Made by a program: the position numbers and the translations under genes. The notes under the pieces were generated by a model. That model did not search any database. It had not been told where the DNA came from and was given only the letters and a program-made list of their open reading frames with translations. A stretch of 64,000 nt of DNA from Shinisaurus crocodilurus (lineage: Eukaryota; Chordata; Lepidosauria; Squamata; Shinisauridae). The stretch is taken from positions 84,413,691 to 84,477,690 of the forward strand of contig CM037877.1 of assembly GCA_021292165.1 (NCBI GenBank), in the 5' to 3' direction. This document shows positions 11,645 to 22,480 of the stretch, piece after piece; positions within the stretch are counted from its first letter, which is position 1, and every line of letters begins with the position of its first letter.

Positions 11645-13064
11645 GTAAGCATATAGAAGGGCAAGCCCTGTTGAAAAAAAATCAACATGGCTTCCACAAA
11701 GATAAGCCAATGTCTCACTAACCTTTTAGAGTTCTTTGAGAGTGTCAATAAAAATGTGGACAGGGATGATCTGGGAGACATTGTTTACTTGGATTTCCAA
11801 AGACTCCTGAGCAAACTTAGCAGTCATGCAATAAGAGGAGAGGTCCTCTTATATGTCAGTAACTGGTTACAGAACAGAAAGCAGAGAATAGGAATAAATG
11901 GTAACATCTCCCAGTAGAGGATGTAAACAGTGGGGTCCCACAGGGATCTGTATTGGGACCAATGCTGTTCAAGTTGTTCATATATGATCTGGAATTAGGA
12001 GTGAGCCGTGAGGTGGCTAAGTTTGCTGATGATACCAAATTATTTAGAGTGGTTAAAACAAAAAGGGATTGTGAAGAGCTCCAAAAGGATCTTTCCACAC
12101 TGGGAGAATGGGCAGCAATAGGCAAATGCAATTCAATGTAAGCAAGTGTAAAGTGATGCATGTTGGGGCAAAAATACCCAACTGCACATATAAGCTGATG
12201 GGATCTGAGCTAGCGGTGACTGACGAAGAAAGAGATCTCCAGGTCGTGGTGGACAGCTCAGTGAAAATGTCCACCCAGTGTGTGGCTGCTGTGAAAAAGG
12301 CAAATTCCATGTTAGGCATAATTAGGAATTGAAAATAAAACTGCCAATATCATACAGCCCTTATACAAATCTATGGTGTGACCACACTTGGAATACTGTG
12401 TACAGTTCTGGTCACCGCACCTAAAAAGGGATATTGTAGAGTTGGAAAAAGTGGAGAAAAGGGCAACTACATTGATCAAGGGGGTGGAGCATCACCCCTA
12501 TGAGGAAAGGTTACATCACCTGGGACTGTTTAGCTTAGAGAGAAGGTGAGAAGGGGAGATATGATAGAGGTGTACAAAATTATGCATGGTGTGGAGAAGA
12601 TGCATAGGGTGACATTTTTCTCCCTCTCTCAATACTACAACCTGCAGTCACCCTATGAAGCTGATTGGTGGAAGATTCAGGACAGATAAAAGGAAGTACT
12701 TCTTCACACAGCGCATAGTTAAACTATGGAATTCACTACCACAAGGTGTAATGATGGCCACCAGTTTGGATGGCTTTAAAAGGGGATTGGACAAATTCAT
12801 GGTGGAGAAGGCTATGGATGACTACTAGTCCTGATGGCTCTATGCCACCTCCAGTATCAGAGGCAGTACCAGTTTGCCTATGTTCACCATGTCCTACTTG
12901 TGGGTTTCCTGTGGGCAGCTGGTTGGCTACTGTGTGAACAGAATGCTGGACTAAATGGACCGTTGGTCTGATCCAACATGACTCTTCTTATGTTCTTATG
13001 CTATGGCTCTGTCAAAAATCGCCTCCTCAAAGCTGCTATCTGACCCAGGAGAGAAGCTGCTATT

Positions 13065-13440
13065 TATTTATGTATAATACTTCTATACTGGTTAATATGT
13101 TAAAATCCCTAAGCAGTTCACATTAAAATACAATATAACAATATAAAAAGAATAAATAATTAAAAACATGACAACAGCATAACAAAACAGGGTAGTAACA
13201 GGTCAGGGAAAGCCTGTGTGAATAAGTGTGTTTTCAAGAGGCATGCCATCATTTCTGCCTCTAAAACCACGCATGGGAGAGTGTTCCAAAGGGTGGGTGC
13301 CATCACTGAGAATGCCCTCTTACTTACTGCTACATGGCGACAATCCATTGCCATGGAACAACTAGCAAATCCTGCTATCGGCACCACTAGCAGCTTCCTT
13401 TCTTGGGTGGTGGGGAATAACAACTTTGCAGGGTGATATT
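13065..13440 (-). mobile_element. L2-clade LINE, 3' end, copy 2
   Basis: Minus-strand translation within 13423-13160 shows AFSVMAPTLWNTLP followed by the LK-LF-AF ending, the L2-type C-terminus. An A-rich 3' UTR with TATTTATTTATG occupies 13065-13160. It is 5'-truncated. Confidence 0.68.
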
Positions 13441-13559
13441 TGTCCAGACTTCAGTCTTCCCCATGTGCCACAGTTCCAATCTTGATGCCTCTTCCAAAGA
13501 GCTTGATGTGGATGGTTGATTTTAGAACCATGGGAAGACTTCCATTATTTTGCCCTCCC

Positions 13560-13670
13560 GCAAGTGCTTTGGACTGCAACTCCCAGAATTCCTGACCATC
13601 GGTCATGCTAGCTGGGGTTGATGGGAGCAGAAATCCAAAACCTCTGGAGGGCTTCAGGTTGGGGAAGGCT
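13560..13670. mobile_element. Palindromic MITE, 'ACTACAACTCCCAT' family, copy 2
   Basis: The left arm TTTGGACTGCAACTCCCAGA and the right arm CTGGAGGGCTTCAGGTTGGG fit the family described at 1497-1615. The copy is diverged. Confidence 0.65.
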
Positions 13671-14551
13671 GCTTTTGAATTTGATAATTGGGCAACTTTT
13701 TTTTTTTTTAACCATGATTCACTTTAACAAGAGGCAAGACACATATCAACTGTTAACAGTTCTGGTGACATCAGCTTATTATCACCATAGCAACAATCAA
13801 ACTGAAAGTGTATGTTTGATATGACTTAAGGATGGGATCCAGTAACCAGGCAAAAGCACATTTCCTTCTCAATGGCTTCATTGGATGGTAAGTGGTAGCC
13901 TGCGGTAGGGAGTCAGCAATCGGTTTCAGAATCCATTGGTATCATGGATGACCTCTGGTTGCCGGGCAGTGTCAGAATGAAAATGCATTGCTGGTGAAAG
14001 TGTGGGATGCAAAGCCAGGTTAGCAGTTTTGTCAGGGATTTTGAACAAGGTAGTTGTGCCCCCAAACCTTTGTTAAATTAACTGAAACAAGGGTATGGAT
14101 TCCTTTCCAAAATATGGCAGTCTTAAATGCTTGATAAATTAACATCAGTGTGCAAATAGGTAGAATTCTCTGCTGGATTATGAAGGCTTTGTTGTTTTTG
14201 TTGTTCAGCAGATACAGATGTCAAGAATCAACTCCATACAACATATTTGCCTTGGGGGAGAGAAATATTTCCCTAAGACTAAAACAGAAAAATATATTCA
14301 CAAAATAATATAAGACATGCCATTTGGAAGCCTCTATGAATTCAATGAGCTTTTGAAATTAAGCCATAAGAATTTCAACAGGCTACAAATGGATAGGATG
14401 CCCCGCAATTATATTATGAGGGAGTTGACAGGTCAAAACAAGTAACTGCAACAAATGAATTTGACATTGTGAAAGAGATTAACATTTTGCAAAAGTTTTA
14501 AAGAAATGTCTGCTTCCCTACAATGGGAACCATTCGGCAGTATCCAGTGCT
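13671..14551. other. Non-coding stretch, no feature recognised
   Basis: Apparently unique DNA with a poly(T) run near 13700. No gene or repeat was recognised. Confidence 0.5.
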
Positions 14552-14732
14552 GCCACTCCACTGACACAATTGACATAGTGCTAGTGTAAGCAACCTCTAG
14601 CGAAGCCAATGCTGGAGTGACAGGGTTTCTGCCATTGCACCAGCCTACGCTATTGGCATTGCACTAGAAGTCGCTTATGCTAGCACTGCATCAATGACAT
14701 AAGCGGAATGACAACATTGGATACTGCCCAAG
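14552..14732. mobile_element. MITE with GGCAGTATCCA ends, copy 1
   Basis: Inverted ends GGCAGTATCCAGTGCTGCCA (left) and the inverse of GGGCAGTATCCAATGTTGTC (right) enclose about 180 bp without coding capacity. A related, longer element is at 28533-28842. Confidence 0.6.
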
Positions 14733-14804
14733 AAGTGCACCAAGTGAGGGCATTCACATGCAACATTTTTATCTCAGAAAATTACACTGGGTTGGATCCA
14801 CTGG

Positions 14805-15045
14805 GTGCAATCCTAGAAGTTCTATTGAGTTCAATGGGGCTTACTCCCAGTCCCAGGTAAGTTTGTATATGTTTGCAGCCTTAGCTGGTTGAACTTAGGG
14901 CCCACTGAGTTAGTCATGACAACTTAAGTACCATTTATTTCAGTGGCAACCAAGTACAAGCCTATACATGTCTACTTAGGAGTCCCATTATATTCAGTGG
15001 GTCTTACTCCCAGGTAAGTGGATACAGGACTGCAGCCTAAGTGTA
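14805..15045. repeat. Cluster of 'CAATGGGGCTTACTCCCAGGTAAG'-type short repeats
   Basis: Three related units of about 60-80 bp follow one another (near 14817-14880, 14905-14960 and 14965-15045), each with a TTCA(A/G)TGG and CTTACTCCCAG-like core. Single copies occur near 15822-15890, 19672-19760, 21430-21485, 51205-51290 and 56850-56905. The family is widespread in reptile DNA. Its class is not clear to me. Confidence 0.6.
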
Positions 15046-15679
15046 ATTAATTTAGTCTGGATCCACTGGATTTTATACCCATCACAACTTCTGTCAAATT
15101 ATTTGTTTTCTGTTTCAGCCATGTACAAAATTAAAATTTCATTTTAATTTAGATCTTCTTTATTCCTTGCAGCCTCTGTATTTCAGGAGGAAGTACAATT
15201 GCTATAGAGTTGCACTCAAATGGAAGAAACATTGGTTCAAATCCCTCCTTGCCTAGTGAATGACCCGGTTTGCATGGAATGGCAAATGGTGGGTTAATTA
15301 ACCCAACATTTGCCATGCATGAGCGGGAGAGGGGAGCATGCTACCTCTTTCATGCTCCTCAATTCCTCTTTTAATCAACAACCTATGATCAGCCGTGTTG
15401 TAGGTTTTGAGCATGAGTTGCAAACCTGGAGTGCTGGGTTGTTCAGGGGCTAAACAACCCAATGGTTAACCCTTTGTTGCTTAGTCCCTAAACAATGCAG
15501 TGCTCCGGGTTCGCCCATCACACTCAACAACCTACAACCTGACGGATCGTAGGCTGTTGATTGAAAGAAGTGAGGAACATGTGGGAGGCAGAGCACTCAC
15601 TTCCTCCCAGTTGTGCATGACATATCTTGGGTTAATTAACCCAAGATTTGCCATTAGCTGTGAACTAGTGTGGTGCATC

Positions 15680-15757
15680 ATCCTCATACCATGCTGGCTG
15701 GGGATGATGGGAGTTGTAATCCGAACAGATCTGGAGGGTGCCAGGTTGGAGAAGGCT
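15680..15757. mobile_element. Palindromic MITE, 'ACTACAACTCCCAT' family, single arm
   Basis: Only the right arm is present: GGGATGATGGGAGTTGTAAT, then CTGGAGGGTGCCAGGTTGGA. Confidence 0.65.
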
Positions 15758-15962
15758 TATGTTGAGTCAGGTGATGCCCTCGTTGCTTATGTTGTTTAGG
15801 CCTACAATCCCTAAACAAACTTACTGGGGACTAAGCACCATTGAACACAGTTGGACTTACTTCTGAGTAAACATTCATATAGATCATTATAGATTTCTTT
15901 GTGTGGTATCCAGATTCTCAGGTTGCTCTTCAAATTAGTATCCATTCCTAATATTCCAATCT

Positions 15963-16018
15963 AGTTCGTTCGTTCGTTCTTTCTTTCTTTCTTTCCTTCC
16001 TTCCTTCCTTCCTTCCTT
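15963..16018. repeat. Compound (GTTC)n(TTCT)n(TTCC)n microsatellite
   Basis: Three consecutive tetranucleotide runs that grade into each other. Confidence 0.95.
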
Positions 16019-16344
16019 TAATTATAATAATGATTTACTACAGGTTTCCCAGGAACTATTATGCAAGAGCTAATTAATATAACACAAAGATAACAACGTT
16101 AATGTCCCACAGCCATACTTTTGTCCAGTTCTTTTTAAAGAATGCAATACTGAAGTCCAGGCCTACTCCCCGAAAGGCATCAGCAGGCTGAACTGAAGAG
16201 GCTCATTCCACATGACCACCTGCTCTGGGAAACCAAACTGCTCATCCCCAAAGGCACTCTTCTTCAGCCACCATGCACAGACAGAAGGCAATAGTGCCAG
16301 CAAGTCTATGTCTGAGAGATTCAGGTCCCAAGGTCCAGAGAGGT

Positions 16345-16475
16345 GGCTGCATGTTAGAGAGTTGCAGCAAAAACAACAACGTGTCTTGTGACACCCTAAG
16401 GACTAACACATTTATTATGGCACAAATTGTCATAGACTGGAGTCCTCTTGATCAGATGCATGAAGTGTTATCTGA
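16345..16475. repeat. Amniote interspersed repeat fragment (class uncertain)
   Basis: GTGTCTTGTGACACC, ACTAACACATTTATTATGGC and a CATAGACT-GAGTCC-CTTGATCAGATGCATGAAG series resemble a repeat seen widely in reptiles. A shorter relative may lie at 62190-62280. I cannot name the class. Confidence 0.4.
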
Positions 16476-16524
16476 AGTCAGCAGGTATGGATCACATGGA
16501 TCAGGGAGCGGGCATGGTGAGGAC

Positions 16525-16817
16525 GAGGGATGTACGAATTTTGTCAAATCTGTTCCACCTGTGTTTTGCCGATTGTCAGGCATCTTTCATTCCATCGTCT
16601 GCTCATTGATGGAATTTAGGGATGCGCAAGAATTTCGTTCCCATTTGCAAATATGCATTGGCACAAATCCCCCCCAAAAAAAACTTTTAAAAAATGGTCC
16701 ACAAGTCCGCAGAATCGATGCGACTTGGAAAAACTGGTCCGCTGCAGAATCTGCAGGTCAGATTTATAGAAATCTGAACTCATTTGAATCCAGTTGTGGA
16801 TTTCCCTGGCACCCCTA
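16525..16817. mobile_element. Non-autonomous hAT element, AGGGATGTACGAATTTTG family
   Basis: The ends are GAGGGATGTACG and the inverse of TAGGGGTGCC, flanked by a perfect 8-bp duplication GTGAGGAC (16517-16524 and 16818-16825). A second internal TAGGGATGCGCAAGAATTTC lies near 16617. The sequence is shared with 32957-33245, where the copy is part of a larger mosaic. No transposase is encoded; the open frame across it is not a known protein. Confidence 0.85.
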
Positions 16818-16825
16818 GTGAGGAC

Positions 16826-17467
16826 AGAAGGTCGGAGGGAAATGAAATACAAAGAGTATAGCCTGGGACAATTATGTAAAAGTATACATGTATGCAAAAT
16901 CATTATAGTAACCATTAACAAAGCCATGTTGTTGATAACACAAACATCCTGACAGCTGACATTGGTAAGCCAATGAATGTCCCAGGGTGTGGTGTGTGCT
17001 TCTGAGGCAGCTTCCATGGCCTGATTTAGTAAATTGAATTAGGCAAAGAAGCATCTTGTAGATAGATCATGGGCTAAATCTCTGATAACCTGCCAGTGCA
17101 AACCAACCCACTAAATACATGTGTCAATAGATGACAGAAGATGAAAGAATGCAGAGGCCAATAGATGGCATAAAAAAATAGACAGATGGCAAAAAGGTGG
17201 TGATGACAAAAAAAAATGTGGGTGTCACATAAAAGTAACCATTCTACAAATCATAAGTCATTTCTATGGCATCCTTCCTAGCGTGAAAAGAAATGATTTA
17301 CTATTTCTTTAATTAAAATAAAAATAAAAATACACATTTTCATGGACATCAGGACTTCTCCATACAAGAAAAATAACATTAGTGTAAGGATAAGGAAGCT
17401 TAAAACCAGCAACAAGACGACGATATTCTTATGTCAAGGAATCACAAAGAAGTACAAAACCAAAACA
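16826..17467. other. Non-coding stretch, no feature recognised
   Basis: AT-rich, apparently unique DNA. No gene or repeat was recognised. Confidence 0.5.
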
Positions 17468-17658
17468 CAGGAACATAGGAAGCTGCCTTATACAGAATTG
17501 ACCTTTGGTCCATCTAGTCCAGTATTGTTGACACTGACTGGCAGAGGCTCTCCAAGTTTTCAGGTAGGAATTTTTCCAGCCTTACCTGGAGATGCTGGGG
17601 ATTAAACCTGGGACCTTCTGCATGCAAGGCAGGTGCTCTACCACTGCTGATACAGGGC
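17468..17658 (-). mobile_element. tRNA-Ala-derived SINE, copy 1
   Basis: On the minus strand the head reads GGTAGAGCACCTGCCTTGCA with B box GGTTTAATCCC and CAGCATCTCCA, matching a tRNA-Ala type sequence. The body CTGCCAGTCAGTGTCAACAA and a tail GACTAGATGGACC-AAGGTCAATTC follow, ending at TAAGGCAGCTTCCTATG. Compare the plus-strand copy at 60588-60776. Confidence 0.83.
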
Positions 17659-18715
17659 TCCCCCAAACTTTTGGGACTGGTAAGCACATTTGGAATTTTG
17701 AGAGAGTGTCATGGGCACTCCCACAAAATGGCTGCCCATGGTAGGTGTGATCAGTCACAAAAAACACCCATTTACCAGAAGGCAAACTGGTGAGGCTAAA
17801 AGAAAAGTAATTTGCCCAAGAACATACGGTAAGTACTAGGAAGAAGTGGGGTCTGAGCTCATGCACACATGCATCATGCCAAACAGCTCCAAAAAATCTA
17901 GGCAAAACACAAACTACTCCAGAATAAACAAGCTAGTGTACTCACACACCCAAGAAGGCAAAACACCACCTGTCACTACCCGCCAAGGCAGCAACCCATC
18001 CAGCCGCCCACGACACTCCCTACCACCCTCGGCTCACCTTTTTCTCTCTTTGGGGTGTGTGTGTGTGTGGTGACTGGGTACACTTCAAACCAAAGGGCTG
18101 GGCTGCAGCCACTCCCCATTTTTATTTCCTAAGAATGCCTCTGGGGCCCATGTGGGGCCCAAAATCATTTTTGGAAATAAAGATGGCACTGTAGCCAGCA
18201 CTTTCCTTTGCACCTCAGTTTAAAAATAATAATAATAATTTAAATAAAATCACTAAAAATGAAGGGAAAAAAAATCAGGAGGGGCAGGGAGCCTGGTGGG
18301 CTCCAAAGTAGGTCTTCTTGGGCACACTGGTGCCCCTGAGCACCATGTTGGTGACCCCCTGTTCATGCATTTCCTAAAGATTCTGCCACAAAAGTTTGCA
18401 ACCATGGAAATAAATGGTTGAAATGTAATATCGAGGTGCATGCCAGAGCTGAGCACTTACAGCCCGCGTATTTAAATTAAAATGACTGTTAAAATCAATA
18501 ATTGAAAATGATAGAATTATATGTGTACACACCCATAAATATGAATTCTTGCAGTGAAAAATACAACAGCTTAAAGACAATACCACTTACTCAACCTTGA
18601 AATAGCTGAACAGGAGACTCTCTAAAGACATGGTTTACACAAGTACAAAGGAACTGGTAAAAATGGATGATAAGGGCCAAACATGATGTGACATGGCAGA
18701 TCCATGAACAGGAAC
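17659..18715. other. Non-coding stretch, no gene recognised
   Basis: Apparently unique DNA with a short GT run (about 18055-18068) and an AAT-rich patch (about 18225-18245). No gene was recognised. Confidence 0.5.
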
Positions 18716-18717
18716 TA

Positions 18718-18977
18718 CAGTAATACCTTGGATTGCAAGCATAATTCGTTCCGGAACCGTGCTTGTAATCCAAAACACTCTTATATCGAAGCGAGTCTCT
18801 GGCGGGCGTGAGCGGGGCCGATTTCGGCCTGCTACGCCCGCTCGAAGCGAGCGGTTACATCCCTACGACTTGTCTTGCAAGACATCGCTTGTTTATCAAG
18901 TCAAAATCTATTTTAAAAATTTGCTTGTCTTGCAAAACACTCTCAGACCAAGTTACTTGCAATCCAAGGTATTACTG
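18718..18977. mobile_element. Tc1/mariner-type MITE, copy 2, with CpG-rich core
   Basis: Inverted ends CAGTAATACCTTGGATTGCA and TGCAATCCAAGGTATTACTG are flanked by TA (18716-18717 and 18978-18979). The outer parts match the copy at 7930-8180. The centre (about 18795-18868), however, is a CpG-rich block, GGCGTGAGCGGGGCCGATTT and onwards, absent from the first copy and related to one end of the CpG-rich elements at 33.5 and 53.2 kb. Length is 260 bp with no coding capacity. Confidence 0.87.
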
Positions 18978-18979
18978 TA

Positions 18980-21820
18980 CTAGGGTTGGATCCAGATTCA
19001 AGTTGGCTCAACTGCGCCGCTGATGGGAGTGGGCTCCCCCACCCCCTCCTTCCCACGGCAGCCCCTCCAGCCCCAGGAAAATGCTGCACAGAGAATCAGG
19101 ACATGCTGCTGAATGAGCAGAGCTGCGGAGGGGATGAGAGGGAAGGATCCCCCCCCCCAAACTGGGCAGAGGCATGCTCTGCAAGTGATTCCTTTCTTCT
19201 TGCGGAAGGTCCCTTCCTCTTGCGGAAGGCAGATCCTGGAACCAACCCCTACAGTTAAAAACAAAATACAAAATGTTTTCATGGGGGAGGGGCGATGCAA
19301 ATCCAGAACATGATGCCAGGGATGAGGGGTGGTCATCCTCCGCCCCACCATGCCACTTTCCCAGCTAAAATCGCCTGAAGCTTCTATTTGTCCCATGAAG
19401 GAAACCATACAGGTACCAATATAGTACCTGTATTTTCTCCCCAGAGGGCAAAATAGTTCTGGGCAATTCTAATCAGCAAAAATGGCATGGGAGGTGAAGG
19501 GGCCACACCCAAGGTGCAGCAGTCCAGGTATGAATCACTCCTGCCCCATGGTGCCTACTGTATTAACCTTTTTTTAAAGTAGGAAATACTCCTGCATCAC
19601 GCTGGTTGTGCCCTGTGGCTGATGAATAATGGAACAACTGAACAAGATGTGAGGAGCATACTTTTACAATGCCATCCTGTACATTTCTACTCAGAAGTAA
19701 GTCCCATTGAGTTCAATGAGTCTTATTCTCAGGTAAGTGAGTATGATTGCAACTTCAAAGAATCTGATATTCTCTGCTTCACACACACCCCGCCCCCCTG
19801 AAGCCGCCTTTTGGGGGGGAAGAAAGCTTGTGTGTGAGAGTTATGCACATTTGTGTATGACATCTATCTTGAGTCTTAGCTGCAGCTGACTCAGCACGTC
19901 TTCTGCTATTGCTTTTTTCTGTTTGATGTGCATAAGGATGGGAATTGTAGAGAGGTTATTCATGCAGTTGCCCACATGGCTCAGCAATACTTCACCAGAT
20001 CCTGCAACAAATTCAGCGCACTGCTAGTTCCTGAGCACCACTTGGGTTTAAATGGAGCTGCTTCTCCTTGTGGGTTCCATGATTAACTGCTCCGCTTATT
20101 AACAAACCAGTATTTATTTCATTGTCATAAACTGAGCCATTATTTATCTGGCCAATTCAAGGGGACATTAAAAATGCCCTTTACTATTGCATCCTGTATT
20201 TTTGCTGCCTGCCTCTCTGACTTCTGTTTTGCATCTTCCATTAGCAGGCTGGTACTCAAATTCTCTTTAATACTGCAATGATAAAATATCCTCTCAGCTT
20301 CCAATATAATGTAAAATACGCTGGCCCATGGAGATACATGTTTCAGATTCCTGTGCTGTACAGAGATTCTGATGCTTCCCTAGCAACTCGCAACAGCAGC
20401 GAAGTGGTGAAGTTTATGAAGAACCGTCACTGCTTTTGCACGACATGAATAAGCCAGAAAAAGGAAATGCCTACACTACAAAGCACACCACTTCTGAAAG
20501 TTATGCATTGTTTTGATGAACCCAAAATAAGCAGACTGCTCTTTGAATCCCTTTATCCCAGTTTTGCTCAGAGAGAGGTTAACCACCACCCTTTGCCAGT
20601 TACTCCTGCATCTGAGTTTACTTGAAATCCCAGCTAAACATATGATGATCTAGTAGGAGAATGTGGGAAAGTAACCCCAATTTGCAGTGCTCAACTCTGT
20701 CTGATACTGACAAGGGAACAACAACCCAAACTCCTTATTCCATTTTTGCGAAGCAATGAGGAGTGTCCTTTAAAGCATGTTTGCTTAGATTTTAAAGGTG
20801 CATTTGTGTTTTATTATGAAGGGGAGGGGGGAGGGATCCTAAAGGGTTCAAATGAACCAAGTCCTATGGCTTTAAGAAATAATAATCAGTCTCTCTCTTC
20901 TTTTCCCTGTAACTGTGTGGTTCCTGAGACAAAGTGAGCTGGAGAAGTTCAAGCTCAGTTCACTGAAGAGAACATTCTGTTCTCTGCACAACAGGCAGGG
21001 CTGCTGTAAAACAAGATCAACAACATGAGCTCAGCAGCAGCAGCAGCAGCAGCCCCACAATAGAAATACTCTCAATCAATGAACTCGTCAAAGGGTTGCT
21101 ACATTTGTATTAGGAAAATGCACACACACACACACACACAGGGTGCACATGGATGTGAGCTCAAGGTCAGCGAATTAGCTGACTTTCTGCCCTAGTAGCT
21201 AAATTGTTGTTCTCTATCGGAAAGGCTTCCCCCACTCCCACCTCCGTCCCCCGGACACACACACTTGTCTGTCAATGTAATTATAGTTAAGGCAAACCCA
21301 AGGAAACAATACCACTCTCAGTCACAATACATTCACATATGCTTTGTACACAGAGGTCGTTAAAATTATTTTGATCCGTTTTGTCTCACTGGCTCGTGGT
21401 TGCTTGGTTTCAGAAAGATCTTTTGCCATCTGAATCCCATTGATTTCAGTGGGGTTGCACAGGATAATTCAGCGCAGCATTGTAAACCCAGCTAGTGTTT
21501 TCAGTTCAAACAAACAAGAAGGTGTCAACCTTTAATAACGGAGAAAAGTCTTACTCTGCTCCTTCTGAGCCTGATCTGTACAATTAAACCTATGAACAAC
21601 CACTTCTTAACTTTTATTATTCATAATGGTCAGTGAGTAATTGTTCACACACTTGCACAACTCTGCCAAAGGTCAGGAGCAACAGTACCCTTTTTTATGG
21701 CATGCATCTTAAGAGCTGCATCTTTAGATGCATTCATATGTCCTGCATAGCAAGGGTAACAACAATGTGTTTGTCCCACACTGATCTCGCATTTTCAGCA
21801 CAAGTATGCAAGACAGCTGA
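18980..21820. other. Non-coding stretch, possible conserved non-coding DNA
   Basis: No gene was recognised. It includes a tandem GTTCC-TCTTGCGGAAG duplication (about 19192-19228), two single copies of the CTTACTCCCAG short repeat, an (AGC)n run (about 21034-21053) and a (CA)n run (21121-21140). The part from about 20080 to 20500 has balanced composition and no recognisable repeat, so it is a candidate for conserved non-coding sequence, but nothing here proves this. Confidence 0.45.
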
Positions 21821-22480
21821 AAGAATGGACTTCTTCTTCTTCTTTTTTTAAATTATTTTATTTATTTTTCAAAACAAATTATAACAAAAAATATATACTA
21901 TATAACAAAATACAAGATTATCACACAAATATAACATAATCAACATACAATAAATCATGAAGTGCACCCCCCCCACCCTCCAAGGGACCAATTAATATAC
22001 TTCTATCCTCTTGATCAAATAAATTCTAAATTCCAAAAATATAACATATCCTGACAAGGCATGTTACCCTTCCCCTTTATTAATACATAATCTACTAATT
22101 GATTCCATATCTCCATAAAATTATTCTTCTTTAGCAATCCTTTTTTGCATTTGATACTACTAGTTAGTTTATCATTTAGGGCTATGTCCCAAACTTCCTT
22201 ATACCAGTCTGTTATTAGGAAAACATGTTGTACTTTCCAATTTCTCGCTATCATTAGCCTGGCTGCAGTTAACAAGTTTACAATTAACTCCTTCGTATTT
22301 TGATCACAAATAAGCTTCTCAGTTATTGATAACAATGCTAATTTTGGACAGACCTCTAAATTAGTACCAATAATTTTCGATATTTCTGTAAAAACCTATC
22401 ATAGAATCATAGAAAAGTAGAGTTGGAAGGGGCCTACAAGGCCATCGAGTCCAACCCCCTGCTCAATGCAGGAATCTAGG

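Larger units (their letters stand above)
9690..12998 (+). mobile_element. CR1/L3-type LINE relic, interrupted twice
   Basis: Decayed ORF2 pieces can be followed on the plus strand: an endonuclease-like start near 9690, a middle region with the CR1-like block around 10600 (ATCACCGGGCCCAGATGG), a degraded YLDF segment near 11790, and reverse transcriptase with FADDTKL at about 12020-12045. A C-terminal region and a 3' end follow, finishing in GATGG-ACC-TTGGTCTGAT and GTTCTTATGTTCTTATG. Stops and frameshifts are frequent. A 5S SINE (10431-10582) and a hAT element (10874-11644) are inserted in it. It is older than the CR1 copies at 22, 49 and 58 kb, which have a different tail. Confidence 0.82.

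Noticed and set aside
16273..16818. 181-codon open frame
   Set aside because: It runs across a repeat fragment and a hAT element with an 8-bp duplication; the peptide has no recognisable domain.
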